A DNA stretch of 64,000 nt from an uncultured Caryophanales bacterium (GTDB taxonomy: Bacteria > Bacillota_I > Bacilli_A > RFN20 > CAG-826), in NCBI GenBank assembly GCA_905197045.1, contig CAJJXG010000001.1:1-64000 (forward strand), in the 5' to 3' direction. The position numbers and the translations under genes are program-made. Under the pieces are notes generated by a model. That model was not told where the DNA came from. It did not search any database and was given only the letters and a program-made list of their open reading frames with translations. Below, one piece after another: positions 16,871-26,093 of the stretch. Each line of letters starts with the position of its first letter. Positions within the stretch are counted from its first letter, which is position 1.

Positions 16871-17195
16871 GTATAAAACATTGTCTTTAATAAGGCTTAA
16901 AAGTAAGCACAAAAACGATGTAAGCACTTACATTAAAAAGCGCAAAATCCATCCAATTAAACCTACTAATTTAAAGCTAAATTATCACTAGTAAAATACT
17001 AAGTATTAAAAATAGATGGATTTTGCGGCGTTTTTTCTAGATTTACATATATTACGATTACCTTTATAGTTTAAATAATTACTATTTCTACTATTATCCT
17101 TATATTTATATATAGATGTCTTTATAAATATTTATGGTTTAAAGAAGCCTCTAATTGTGATATTTTTATTAATGCTTTTTAGGAGGTATTTTGCT
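16871..17195. other. Divergent uvrA/typA control region with two inverted repeats
   Basis: This gene-free region holds TGTAAG-CA-CTTACA at 16919-16932, close to a CcpA site but lacking the central CG. It also holds a perfect 13-bp inverted repeat CGCAAAATCCATC (16941-16953) and GATGGATTTTGCG (17015-17027), followed by T runs on both sides (TTTTTT at about 17031; TTTTT on the minus strand). As both flanking genes point away, the long hairpin is either an attenuator in the typA leader or a remnant element, not a gene-end terminator. The typA promoter should lie in the AT-rich 17035-17150 stretch. Confidence 0.5.
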
Positions 17196-19013
17196 ATGAA
17201 AATGAGAAATGTTGCTATTATCGCTCACGTTGACCATGGTAAAACTACTTTAGTCAATCAACTTTTAAAATGTTCTGGTACATTTAGAGAAAACGAACGA
17301 CTTGAAGATAGAGCAATGGATTCAAATGCTATTGAAAGAGAAAGAGGAATTACCATTTTAGCCAAAACTACCTCAGTTAAATATAAAGATTATAAGATTA
17401 ATATTCTCGATACTCCAGGGCATGCTGATTTTGGTGGAGAAGTCGAAAGAATCATGCACATGGTTGATGGATGTCTTTTACTTGTTGATGCTTTTGAAGG
17501 TACAATGCCTCAAACTCGTTTTGTTCTTAAAAAAGCAATTGAAGCAAATGTCAAACCTGTTGTTGTTATTAATAAAATCGACCGACCAAACGCAAACCCT
17601 CAAAAAGCTGTTGATGAAGTTTTAAATTTATTTATTGAGCTTGGTGCTCCAGATGAATTTTTAGATTTTAAAGTAGCCTATACAAGCGCATTAAATGGAA
17701 CTAGTTCACTTGATCCTTCTCCAAGCAGTCAAAAACCTGGTATGGATCCAATTTTCGATTTAATTGTAAATGAAATTCCTGAACCTCAGGTTCAAACAGA
17801 AGGTCCACTTCAACTTCAATGTGCTCTTTTAGACTATAACGACTATGTTGGAAGAATGGGAATTGGTCGAATCCAAAGAGGAACAATTAAAGTTGGCGAT
17901 ACTGTTGCTTGCGCTAGACTTGATGGCACGACTAAATCTTTTAAAATTTTAAAACTCATCGGATATTACGGACTTAAAAAAGTAGAAATTGAGGAAGCTT
18001 CTGCAGGAGAAATTGTTGCACTTGCTGGTTTACCAGATATTAACGTTGGTGAAACAGTTTGCGCTTCAAGTAAAGTTGAGGCTTTACCTCCTTTACATAT
18101 TGATGAACCAACTCTTCAAATGACTTTTGGAACAAACTCTTCTCCTTTTAGTGGAAAAGATGGAAAGCTTTTAACCGCTAGACAAATTGAAGATAGATTA
18201 TTTAAAGAAGCACAAAAAGACGTTTCATTAAAAGTAAGCCGTGTTCAAAATTCAGAAACGTGGATAGTTTCTGGCAGAGGCGAACTTCATCTAGGTATAT
18301 TAATTGAAAATATGCGTCGAGAAGGATACGAATTAGAAGTTTCTCGTCCTCAAGTCATTATCAAAGAAATTGATGGTCAAAAATGCGAACCATATGAAGA
18401 TTTAAGTGTTGAAGTACCAAATGATTTTGTTGGTGATGTTATGACAAGTCTTGGTTCTAGAGATGCTGAATTAATTGATATGGATGCTGGTGATGTTAAT
18501 ACCAAAATTAACTATGTTATTCCATCAAGAGGTTTAATAGGCTTTGTTACAAATTTCCTTACCTTAACTAAAGGTTATGGTATTATTGCTCATACTTTTA
18601 AAGAATACCGTCCTCTTGCTACTGGTAAAATTGGTGAAAGACAAATTGGTGTTTTAGTCGCAACTGAAACTGGTCAATCCACTCCTTATGCTATTCAACA
18701 CGTCGAAGAAAGAGGTGTTATGTTCATCTATCCTGGTGAACAAATTTATGAAGGTATGATTGTTGGTGAAAATAAATACGATAACGATTTAAGTGTAAAC
18801 GTTTGTCAAACCAAGAATTTAACCAACCAACGTAGTGCAAATAAAGACCAAACAGTTGTTTTAAAATCTCCACGAAAAATGACTCTTGAAGCTTGTTTAG
18901 ATTACATTAACTCTGATGAACTCGTTGAAGTTACTCCTAACTTCTTCAGAATGAGAAAAAGAATCTTAAATGATGCTTTAAGAAAAAAATGGGAAGCCAA
19001 AAATAAAAATTAA
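17196..19013 (+). CDS. typA: Ribosome-associated GTPase TypA/BipA
   Basis: A 605-residue translational GTPase related to [12 protein letters not shown] (10-18) is the P-loop, [11 protein letters not shown] is G3 and NKIDRP is G4; EF-G-like domains III and V and the TypA-specific C-terminal domain follow. It assists ribosome assembly and growth under stress or cold. I place the start at ATG 17196 because AGGAGG (17181-17186) is 9 nt before it; the GTG at 17157 would add 13 residues with no homology. It is monocistronic, ending at its own terminator. Confidence 0.96.
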   Translation: MKMRNVAIIAHVDHGKTTLVNQLLKCSGTFRENERLEDRAMDSNAIERERGITILAKTTSVKYKDYKINILDTPGHADFGGEVERIMHMVDGCLLLVDAFEGTMPQTRFVLKKAIEANVKPVVVINKIDRPNANPQKAVDEVLNLFIELGAPDEFLDFKVAYTSALNGTSSLDPSPSSQKPGMDPIFDLIVNEIPEPQVQTEGPLQLQCALLDYNDYVGRMGIGRIQRGTIKVGDTVACARLDGTTKSFKILKLIGYYGLKKVEIEEASAGEIVALAGLPDINVGETVCASSKVEALPPLHIDEPTLQMTFGTNSSPFSGKDGKLLTARQIEDRLFKEAQKDVSLKVSRVQNSETWIVSGRGELHLGILIENMRREGYELEVSRPQVIIKEIDGQKCEPYEDLSVEVPNDFVGDVMTSLGSRDAELIDMDAGDVNTKINYVIPSRGLIGFVTNFLTLTKGYGIIAHTFKEYRPLATGKIGERQIGVLVATETGQSTPYAIQHVEERGVMFIYPGEQIYEGMIVGENKYDNDLSVNVCQTKNLTNQRSANKDQTVVLKSPRKMTLEACLDYINSDELVEVTPNFFRMRKRILNDALRKKWEAKNKN

Positions 19014-19042
19014 TCAATAAGGTTTTAACTTAAAAAATGGTA

Positions 19043-19073
19043 GAAAAAAGTGTATTTAATCGACACTTTTTTC
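19043..19073 (+). terminator. Intrinsic terminator of typA
   Basis: GAAAAAAGTGT (19043-19053) pairs with ACACTTTTTTC (19063-19073) around a 9-nt loop, with the T tract inside the second arm. Confidence 0.8.
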
Positions 19074-19117
19074 ATTTTACAAAAATTAGGTTATATTCTA
19101 AACTATTCTTACTTGTG

Positions 19118-19148
19118 CAAACAAAATTTTGTTTTTATTGTATTAATG
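19118..19148 (+). promoter_or_regulatory. Sigma gene control region with a 16-bp perfect palindrome
   Basis: AAACAAAATTTTGTTT (19119-19134) is a perfect palindrome directly before the sigma factor gene. The region contains CAA followed 20 nt later by TATTAATG. The same CAA-20 nt-TATTAATG arrangement recurs at 20668-20698, before the small RNA, which may mark an autoregulated sigma-specific promoter. This is an inference from two examples. Confidence 0.4.
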
Positions 19149-19149
19149 T

Positions 19150-19686
19150 ATGAAGGATATTGAACTATACAGGCTTTGCCAAAGATTTATTGAAGGAGAT
19201 GAAAAAGCCTTTAATGAACTATACGAAGACACTAAAGGTAAAATCTTTGCCAATATCTATTCCTATGTTAAATCTAAAGAAGTTTCTGAAGACATTTTAA
19301 GCGATACTTATATTAGATTTATTAATAGTATAAAAGATATAACGCCTGATAAATCGATCCTTGGCTATCTATACACTATTTCACGTAACCTTTCTTTAAA
19401 CTACATTGAGAAGAATAAACGTTACTTAGATGATTCTAGTGCTATTCTTGATAATGCAAGTAATGAAGAAAATAATTACTTAGATAATAGTGAAATCATT
19501 AAAATCATGAAGGAGATTTTAAATCCTGATATGTTTAATGTAATCATGCTTCATTTAATCAACGGATTAGATTACAAAGAAATTGCTGATACATTAAACA
19601 AAAATGAAAATACTATTAGATGGCAATACAATGAAGGGTTAAAAAAAGTAAGAGAGGCTCTTAAAGATGACAAACCTAGAAAATGA
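19150..19686 (+). CDS. ECF-type RNA polymerase sigma factor
   Basis: A 178-residue sigma-70 family protein with only regions 2 and 4. Region 2 covers about 10-85 (core-binding helix and ILSDTYIRFI, promoter-melting segment) and region 4 about 115-170, including the helix-turn-helix GLDYKEIADTLNKNENTIRW. There is no anti-sigma-like ligand domain. No Shine-Dalgarno precedes ATG 19150 (a second ATG at 19146 is out of frame), so the message may be leaderless or weakly translated. The stop is TGA and overlaps the next gene by 20 nt, the standard arrangement for a sigma/anti-sigma pair. Its regulon probably includes itself and perhaps the RNA downstream. Confidence 0.88.
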   Translation: MKDIELYRLCQRFIEGDEKAFNELYEDTKGKIFANIYSYVKSKEVSEDILSDTYIRFINSIKDITPDKSILGYLYTISRNLSLNYIEKNKRYLDDSSAILDNASNEENNYLDNSEIIKIMKEILNPDMFNVIMLHLINGLDYKEIADTLNKNENTIRWQYNEGLKKVREALKDDKPRK

Positions 19687-20647
19687 AATCAAAGAGGCTT
19701 TTGAGAAAGACCAAATTAACCTATCTCCAAAAGACATTTTAAAGCAATGCCACACTTCATTCGTTAGTAAGAAGCGTCAAATTTCTTTAAAAGAAAGTCT
19801 TTTTATTACAGTAGGTAATTTTGCTGTTGCAGCTGCTGTTTTTTGTTTTTCTCTTATTTCGCCTTTAAATTACCAAGAAAGTATTGAAGATAGCATTGAA
19901 AGTCGTGATTTTGCATCTCATATTGTCGGTGCGCTTGGTTTTAGCAACTTCACCGCTCATTTTGATGATAAACCTTTAGACTTTCTCCCTGAAGCAATTG
20001 AACAAAGAGCTTTACCTCCAATTGCCTTTTTAAATTACACTTATACCAATAAAGATAAGATAAATTACTCTTTTTCTTCTCAAGAAAGACAAATTAACAA
20101 TCAACTTTTTGAAGTTAAAGAAACTATTAAGGATCGCTTTTTAGACACCCAATATGATGTTTTCTTTAAAAAGAAAAATGATAAAGCTTTATCTGGATGC
20201 GTCTTTGAAAACCATAGTGAGCGCGTTTCTTTAAATCCTATTTTTTACTTAGATATTGAATCAGATGAAAATAATCGTGATTGTTTTTTAGATATTGATT
20301 TTAAGCCAACTGATAAAAATTTCGAACATTTAGTTTTTAATATAAAAGAAAATTACGATAATTCAATTCAATTTACTCTATTTGAAGAATATTCCAAGTT
20401 AGCAAAATCTTCTAACGACAAACAAAGAGAAAATTTGTTTGAGTGTAAATTTGAACCTAAAGAAAAATACAATTTATTTACTTTAAAGTGGAAAAGTTTA
20501 GAAACTCCTATTCAATTTAAAATTTATAACAAATATAACATGAAATACGATTGTGTTTATTCTTCTGAAAATGCGCCTACTGAAGAAATGAATTACCCTT
20601 ATGTCTTCAATAATGATGGGACAATTGAAGAAAACACAAATATTTAA
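19667..20647 (+). CDS. Single-pass membrane protein, probable anti-sigma factor
   Basis: A 326-residue protein with a roughly 44-residue cytoplasmic N-terminus, one membrane helix at about 45-66 and a 260-residue extracytoplasmic domain of unknown fold. I see no zinc-anti-sigma HxxxCxxC motif. Position makes it the candidate membrane anchor and sensor holding the sigma factor: it overlaps the sigma gene, and AGAGAGG (19651-19657) is 9 nt before its ATG. No homologous family is recognised by eye. No clear terminator follows, so the transcript may continue into the structured RNA. Confidence 0.7.
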   Translation: MTNLENEIKEAFEKDQINLSPKDILKQCHTSFVSKKRQISLKESLFITVGNFAVAAAVFCFSLISPLNYQESIEDSIESRDFASHIVGALGFSNFTAHFDDKPLDFLPEAIEQRALPPIAFLNYTYTNKDKINYSFSSQERQINNQLFEVKETIKDRFLDTQYDVFFKKKNDKALSGCVFENHSERVSLNPIFYLDIESDENNRDCFLDIDFKPTDKNFEHLVFNIKENYDNSIQFTLFEEYSKLAKSSNDKQRENLFECKFEPKEKYNLFTLKWKSLETPIQFKIYNKYNMKYDCVYSSENAPTEEMNYPYVFNNDGTIEENTNI

Positions 20648-20697
20648 AAAAAACTTTAAAATTTTTCCAACAAAATAAAACCTATATATGTATTAAT

Positions 20698-20904
20698 GGT
20701 GTAAACGAAATCTTAAAGGAAATATCGAGAGATATTTCCACCGTAATTGCCTTAAAAAACTTATAAACAAGAGTATAGTTCGCTTGTTTATATAGTTGTG
20801 GTCATACTCCCCCCTTTAAGTGACCACAAGAAAAAATTCCTCAAAATGAGTTGAGGATATAACCCCTTCAGAATGCGGAAAGCTATTTCCGCATTTTCTT
20901 TTGG
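20698..20904 (+). ncRNA. Highly structured small RNA with a six-C apical loop
   Basis: No reading frame occurs here, but strong stems follow one another. GGAAATATC/GATATTTCC (20718-20739) closes a GAGA tetraloop. TATAAACAAG/CTTGTTTATA spans 20762-20792. TTGTGGTCA/TGACCACAA (20796-20829) has a 16-nt loop reading UACUCCCCCCUUUAAG. TCCTCAA/TTGAGGA spans 20838-20857. ATGCGGAAA/TTTCCGCAT (20873-20894) is followed by a T-rich tract and acts as terminator on the plus strand. A TATTAATG box precedes it as before the sigma gene. It may be an independent RNA or the processed 3' end of the sigma/anti-sigma message. It matches no RNA class I recognise (not SRP, tmRNA, RNase P or 6S). C-rich loops of this kind pair with ribosome binding sites in Staphylococcus Rsa RNAs. 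Confidence 0.65.
20831..20857 (-). terminator. Probable terminator of the MacB-like permease gene
   Basis: Read on the minus strand, the stem TCCTCAA/TTGAGGA is followed by TTTTTT (20836-20831). It lies within the plus-strand RNA, so the two units overlap end to end. Confidence 0.55.
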
Positions 20905-20910
20905 ATTTTT

Positions 20911-23679
20911 TTATTCATCAACACTCTTTAATGATTCACTCATTGAAATCTTGTTGACTTTAAAATACATAAATAAATTAACAACAAAAGCCGTAGCTAA
21001 ACTTAAGAAGAAAGAAATAATGTAAGAATTTGGCAAAACTAAATATTGCCAGCTTACAAGTGGCGTTTCATTAACACTTAGAACTGTGTATTCAAGAGGC
21101 AGACCAATTGTTAAACCAAATAAAGCACCAACAAGCGTTAAAATTAGCATCTCAATAAGTAAACTTAAAACAATTTTACTTCTTGAAAAACCAAGAACTT
21201 TTAAAGTCGCTAACTCTCTTAATCTTTCGTTGTAATTTAATATAGAAAGATTAATTAAAACGACAATTGCAAGTAAAATAGCAAAAACTTTTATGGTATT
21301 AGTCATCATACCAATTGAAGACATATAACCACTTATTCTTTGATTCATCTCATCTTTTGTAAGACAAGAATAAACTACATCACTTACTTTAAAAATGTTT
21401 TGTTTTACATTTTTTGGATCAGCACCCTCTTTTAAATCAATCCAAGCTGCACTAGAATAGGCAAAAAGTTCAGGTTCGCTTTCTTTATATAAATAAGCTC
21501 CATTTACAAAAAAGGCGTAAAAAATGTAAACAACCTCTTTTCTATAAACAGTTCCATTAACATCAAAAGTAATTGTATCGCCAATTTTAACCCCTAAATC
21601 TTCTGCCTTGCTTTCAGTTAAAGCAACTCCGTTTTGTGTCCGTTTCCCTTCAGCTAAAGAATCATCAAATTTAAAGAAAGAAGAATCAATGTTAATTCCA
21701 TAAATTGCACTACTTACAGACTTTTCATCAGAATTTAAAGTTGCATTTATTGTTGTATATTCTTCAACATTTTCTATTTCTTCTATGCTTAAAAGTTCAT
21801 TTTTAGCAAGGTTTATTTCTGGATTTCCACTAAAAGAAACAGTCATATCTGAATCATAAAACTGTGCTAAATCTGAATCTTTTCCATAATTTATAGTATC
21901 GTCAATGCCCATTCCACATATTAATAAGCCAGTGCAACCCATAACTCCAATAACAACCATGAGCGATTTCACTAAATGAACTTTTATGTTTCTTAAAGCC
22001 ATCATAAACGAGGTATTCTTTATTAAATGTTTATGAGCTTTAAAACGTCTAATCTTTGGAGTTTTAGTTCTCATTGATTCACTTGGCATTAAATGGAGTT
22101 CACTAAAAAGTAAAAGCATAGTTAATGCACTTATTAAAACTACAACTATTAAAAGAACAACAAAGGCTGTTAAAAAAGGAAAATAATAAGTAAGTGAAGG
22201 TAAAGAATATAAAATATCGTATTTTATATTCATAATAAAAGGTAAAAGAATTGGCCCGATAATAAAGCCAATAATTAAACCAATTAAACTAACAATATTC
22301 ATCTCAGCAAGATAAAATAAGGCAATGTTTCTTTTTTTAATACCAAGTGCTTTAAAAGTTCCAATATGAACTCTATCTTTAAGAATTAAAGAAGATATAG
22401 TAGTTAATACTATAAGAAGTGAAACAACAAAAAAGATTACTGGAAATACAAGCGTTAATTGCTTTGCTTGATTAATATCATTTTCAACCTGGAGCATTGA
22501 AGGATAGTTACTTCTTGATAAAGCCGCTAATAAATTATTATTCTCCTTGCTATCATAATAATTTTTTATATTGCCTTCAAATGTCTCAATTTCAACATTT
22601 GGTCCAAGTTTTGCAAGGATTTGATTATAAAATGATGAGATAAAGCTTTCAATTTCGGGGTTTTCTCTTGATTTAATTTCGCTTTTAAATGAATTAAATA
22701 AAATCATGATTGTTGCATCAAATTGTATTGCATTTGTTTCATCTAAAAAGTAATCACGAACTTGTTCTAATAGATAATTTAAAATAACATTTTCACTTGT
22801 CTTTAAATAAGAGTTAATTTCAGAAACAATAATAGAAGAATTAAATTTATCTCCTATATAAGAAATAATGTTATTTAAAAGTAAACGAGTCGAAAGTAAA
22901 AAATTAGAAGAAGAAAATTCTCCACTATCGATATTTTCTGGATGAGACATAATTCCATTTACTTTTAGCTCTAGTTTAATTGTGGTTTCAGGAAATAAAG
23001 TTTCAACTAAACTTGTGACTAAGGCACCAATTTCAGTTGAGTAATTCCCTAAAAATTCCAAAAGCAAATTTTCGACATTTTCATTTAAATTTGTATTATC
23101 TAATAGTTTTTTAATTAAAGCATTCAAGCTTTCTGGATCATTTACAATAGATGATATTGCTTGTTTAATAAAAGAAGAGTCAATATTTAAAGGTAATGTA
23201 TCTCCTAAAGAAAATGTTACTTCATTATTTTCTTCATATCGCCTAATAAGAGCTTGATCAACAAAGAAAAACGAATTTGAATCATAATAGATAACATCAA
23301 GATTATATGGACGGTTAATATTAGGGACTTCATCCATTATCAATGCATTTGATGAAGTTGAGCCAAGTGAAACTGGTAAATAAAATCTTGTTTCAACTTC
23401 TCCTCCTTCTTCAACATTTGCCTCTTTTTTAATAAATTCTAAGTCTTCATTCATCTCATCTTGATTAATGAAATCAGGAGAAATTGTTATCCATTCATCA
23501 GCAACATTACCAAGTCGATAAACCTCGTTAACTCTATTTTCAAAACTTTGAGCATTTGCATCTAAGCCAACATAAAGAGTAACTGAAATGCCAATTATAA
23601 AAATAATGGAAATAAACTGACGAAAGTTTTTCCATATATCTCGAAAAAGTTTTTTAGATAAAGTTTTAAAAAGTCTCAT
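20911..23679 (-). CDS. FtsX/MacB-like ABC permease
   Basis: A 922-residue membrane protein with two FtsX-type modules. One N-terminal helix (about 17-38) leads to an extracytoplasmic region of about 360 residues. Three helices near 400-510, a second external domain (about 580-750) and three C-terminal helices follow. This duplicated layout is typical of macrolide/lipoprotein-type exporters with a separate ATPase. I choose ATG 23679, one base after the ATPase stop; a TTG at 23691 would overlap it. It is coupled to the ATPase gene. Substrate unknown; the upstream cls gene suggests a link to membrane lipids. Confidence 0.88.
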   Translation of the reverse strand: MRLFKTLSKKLFRDIWKNFRQFISIIFIIGISVTLYVGLDANAQSFENRVNEVYRLGNVADEWITISPDFINQDEMNEDLEFIKKEANVEEGGEVETRFYLPVSLGSTSSNALIMDEVPNINRPYNLDVIYYDSNSFFFVDQALIRRYEENNEVTFSLGDTLPLNIDSSFIKQAISSIVNDPESLNALIKKLLDNTNLNENVENLLLEFLGNYSTEIGALVTSLVETLFPETTIKLELKVNGIMSHPENIDSGEFSSSNFLLSTRLLLNNIISYIGDKFNSSIIVSEINSYLKTSENVILNYLLEQVRDYFLDETNAIQFDATIMILFNSFKSEIKSRENPEIESFISSFYNQILAKLGPNVEIETFEGNIKNYYDSKENNNLLAALSRSNYPSMLQVENDINQAKQLTLVFPVIFFVVSLLIVLTTISSLILKDRVHIGTFKALGIKKRNIALFYLAEMNIVSLIGLIIGFIIGPILLPFIMNIKYDILYSLPSLTYYFPFLTAFVVLLIVVVLISALTMLLLFSELHLMPSESMRTKTPKIRRFKAHKHLIKNTSFMMALRNIKVHLVKSLMVVIGVMGCTGLLICGMGIDDTINYGKDSDLAQFYDSDMTVSFSGNPEINLAKNELLSIEEIENVEEYTTINATLNSDEKSVSSAIYGINIDSSFFKFDDSLAEGKRTQNGVALTESKAEDLGVKIGDTITFDVNGTVYRKEVVYIFYAFFVNGAYLYKESEPELFAYSSAAWIDLKEGADPKNVKQNIFKVSDVVYSCLTKDEMNQRISGYMSSIGMMTNTIKVFAILLAIVVLINLSILNYNERLRELATLKVLGFSRSKIVLSLLIEMLILTLVGALFGLTIGLPLEYTVLSVNETPLVSWQYLVLPNSYIISFFLSLATAFVVNLFMYFKVNKISMSESLKSVDE

Positions 23680-23680
23680 A

Positions 23681-24400
23681 TTACCAAGCAATATCGCTAA
23701 CCTTTCCAGGATTTTTAACTACGTAATTATTAACAAGATGACCATCTTGAATTTCAATAATTCTATCTGCAATAACTGTTAAAGACTTATTATGTGTAAC
23801 AACAATTACGGTTTTATTTTGCTTTTTACAAACTTTATAAAGTAGATCCATAATCTCTACCCCAGTTTTTGAATCAAGAGCCCCAGTAGGTTCATCACAA
23901 AGTAAAAGAGTTGGATTTTTAACCAAAGCACGAGCGATTGATACCCTTTGTTGTTCGCCTCCTGATAATTGACTTGGAAAATTATTCGCTCGATTTTCAA
24001 GTCCGACAAGTGATAAAACTTCCATTGGATCAAAATGTTTTTTAACAAGAGAAGAGGCTAAATAGACATTTTCATATGCGCTTAAAGAAGACACTAAATT
24101 ATAAAATTGAAAAACAAAGCCGATGTCGTTTTGTCTAAATTTTGCTAAATCTTTTTCATTAAGAGAGGTTATTTCCTTATTATTTAAAATGTATTTACCT
24201 CCACTTGCCTTATCCATTCCACCTAAAATATTTAATAAAGTAGATTTACCAGCTCCACTCGGTCCAACAATAAAAACAAATTCGCCACGGCGAATCGAAA
24301 AGTTAACATCTTTTAAGGCGACAACTTCTTGGTCGCCTTTTTTCTTATTGCCATAAATTTTAGAGATATTTTCTATTATTAATTCGCGTGTGTTTTCCAT
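23681..24400 (-). CDS. ABC transporter ATP-binding protein, LolD/MacB type
   Basis: A 239-residue ATPase with Walker [11 protein letters not shown]-loop, signature LSGGEQQR and Walker [13 protein letters not shown], and an H-loop VVTHN. It energises the adjoining FtsX-like permease. AGGAGG precedes the ATG by 6 nt. It follows cls by 9 nt, so cls, ATPase and permease form one minus-strand operon. Confidence 0.93.
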   Translation of the reverse strand: MENTRELIIENISKIYGNKKKGDQEVVALKDVNFSIRRGEFVFIVGPSGAGKSTLLNILGGMDKASGGKYILNNKEITSLNEKDLAKFRQNDIGFVFQFYNLVSSLSAYENVYLASSLVKKHFDPMEVLSLVGLENRANNFPSQLSGGEQQRVSIARALVKNPTLLLCDEPTGALDSKTGVEIMDLLYKVCKKQNKTVIVVTHNKSLTVIADRIIEIQDGHLVNNYVVKNPGKVSDIAW

Positions 24401-24409
24401 AAAGCCTCC

Positions 24410-26005
24410 TTAAATTAATGGAGCAATAATTCTTAAAAGTGCCCAAGCAATTTTTTTATGTAGTGGAATATGCAAATAATCATTTACATTAATCTTTTTA
24501 CCAACTTTAGTCATTTCTAAAACATCATCTCTAATTTCTTTTATTTTTGGAGTAAGACAAATCAAAACAGAATCTTCAAAATGAAGATAAAGACTTCTAA
24601 AATCGAGATTTGTCGTTCCAGTAATCGCCATTTTATCATCACTCACCATAATTTTTGCGTGATTAAATCCTGGAGTATATTCATAAATCTTCACTCCATT
24701 TAATAAAAGATTTGCATAATAACTTCTTGTAATTGAATAAACAAGTTTTTTATCAGGAATTCCTGGAGTTACAATGCGAACATCTACACCACTTTTAGCT
24801 GCACTTTCTAAAGCAGTAATAACTTCACTGTCTGGAATCAAGTATGGTGTTGATATATATAAATACCTTTTACTAGTTTGAATCATTTGCAAAAAAGCGT
24901 CACGAGTTGCATTTTCTCCATCAAAAGGAACCTCGCCAAATGGTTGATAATATCCTTCTTGAGGTGCAAAAATAACCGGATGTGTGCTTTTCATTTTTTC
25001 ATAAAAATAATCTTTTGGATCTTCTTCTTGAAACATCTTTTTATTTAACATCCAGTTAGATAAAAATAAAGTCGTTAAACCATTAACAGCTTCGCCTTTT
25101 AACATAAAGATATTGTCTTTCCGCACTCCAAAACGAACAACTTTATTGATGTACTCATCAGCGATGTTACAGCCTCCGCTAAAGCCAACCACACCATCGA
25201 TAACTAAAATTTTACGATGATCACGGCTATTTTGACGAATATCAACAGCTGGTCTTAATCTATTAAAAGGGAAACATTTAATGCCATTTCTTCTAGCATC
25301 TTTATAAAAGAATGAGTTAATTTTAGCGACACTTCCAAAGTCATCATACATCATTCTTACATCAACGCCTTCTTTGACTTTTTGTTTTAAAATCTCATAA
25401 ATATCATCAAAAAAATAACCGCTTTCGATAATGAAGTATTCAAAGAAAATAAATTTCTTCGCTTTCTTAAGTTCTTCAATCATCACTAGGAAACCATTTT
25501 CACCTAATGAAAAATATCCAAATGAAGTATTTTTATAAATTGAAGCATAACTTTGTTTATAAAGTTTATTAGCGACTATATAAACATCTTCATCTTTTTT
25601 CTTAATTTCATCTAAGGTAGAAGAAGAGTCAAGTCGCCCTTCTTTTAATTTTTTATTAATTATGTTTCTTCTTAAAGCTTTTTTGCCTTTTGTTGTTATT
25701 TTTTGAGCATATAAAAGATATAAAACGGCTCCAACATAAGGCAAGCAAAGTAAAACGGCTAACCAAGAAACTTTAAAATCGACTTGAGATTGAGAATTAG
25801 CAATAAATAAGCCACAAATTACATCAAGTAAAAAGAGAATAATTAAAGGAATATAAAAATATTTTCCGAAAGACTCAACAAGAATCAAACACAAAATAAG
25901 AGCCAAAATTAAAATGGTCCCTAATAAGAAAACTAAGGCTGCAATAATAAATCGAAGATGGGAATTTTTTCTCTTCTTTTTGAGTTTTTTAGAATTATTT
26001 ACCAT
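24410..26005 (-). CDS. cls: Cardiolipin synthase
   Basis: A 531-residue phospholipase D-superfamily enzyme that condenses phosphatidylglycerols to cardiolipin. Two or three N-terminal membrane segments (about 18-75) are followed by HKD motifs HRKILVIDG (first) and HAKIMVSDD (second), each with the downstream Gly/Ser-Asn residues of the family. Length is normal. There is no Shine-Dalgarno: TATAAT ends 7 nt before the ATG. As the first gene of a cls-ABC operon it suggests a cell-envelope role for the transporter. Confidence 0.94.
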   Translation of the reverse strand: MVNNSKKLKKKRKNSHLRFIIAALVFLLGTILILALILCLILVESFGKYFYIPLIILFLLDVICGLFIANSQSQVDFKVSWLAVLLCLPYVGAVLYLLYAQKITTKGKKALRRNIINKKLKEGRLDSSSTLDEIKKKDEDVYIVANKLYKQSYASIYKNTSFGYFSLGENGFLVMIEELKKAKKFIFFEYFIIESGYFFDDIYEILKQKVKEGVDVRMMYDDFGSVAKINSFFYKDARRNGIKCFPFNRLRPAVDIRQNSRDHRKILVIDGVVGFSGGCNIADEYINKVVRFGVRKDNIFMLKGEAVNGLTTLFLSNWMLNKKMFQEEDPKDYFYEKMKSTHPVIFAPQEGYYQPFGEVPFDGENATRDAFLQMIQTSKRYLYISTPYLIPDSEVITALESAAKSGVDVRIVTPGIPDKKLVYSITRSYYANLLLNGVKIYEYTPGFNHAKIMVSDDKMAITGTTNLDFRSLYLHFEDSVLICLTPKIKEIRDDVLEMTKVGKKINVNDYLHIPLHKKIAWALLRIIAPLI

Positions 26006-26012
26006 TAGTTAA

Positions 26013-26018
26013 ATTATA
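26013..26018 (-). promoter_or_regulatory. -10 box 7 nt before cls
   Basis: TATAAT on the minus strand is separated from the cls ATG by 7 nt, with no ribosome binding site possible. The -35 is weak. Confidence 0.55.
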
Positions 26019-26041
26019 CTATGTTATTCCTTTTTAGATAT

Positions 26042-26067
26042 AAAAAGTTGAGATTTGCAAACTTTTT
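26042..26067 (-). terminator. Terminator after the HAD hydrolase gene
   Basis: AAAAAGTT (26042-26049) pairs with AACTTTTT (26060-26067); the T-rich arm serves as the U tract on the minus strand. Confidence 0.5.
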
Positions 26068-26093
26068 AAAATATTTAAATATATAAATTAGCA

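Noticed and set aside
16919..16932. cre site before typA/uvrA
   Set aside because: The arms fit but the centre is CA instead of the essential CG.
20698..20904. SRP RNA, tmRNA, RNase P or 6S RNA
   Set aside because: The diagnostic conserved segments and end pairing of these RNAs are not present; the structure is a chain of simple hairpins.
20911..24400. Lol-type lipoprotein exporter
   Set aside because: The ATPase and permease resemble LolD/LolC, but nothing indicates an outer membrane; MacB/FtsX-type exporter is the safer name.
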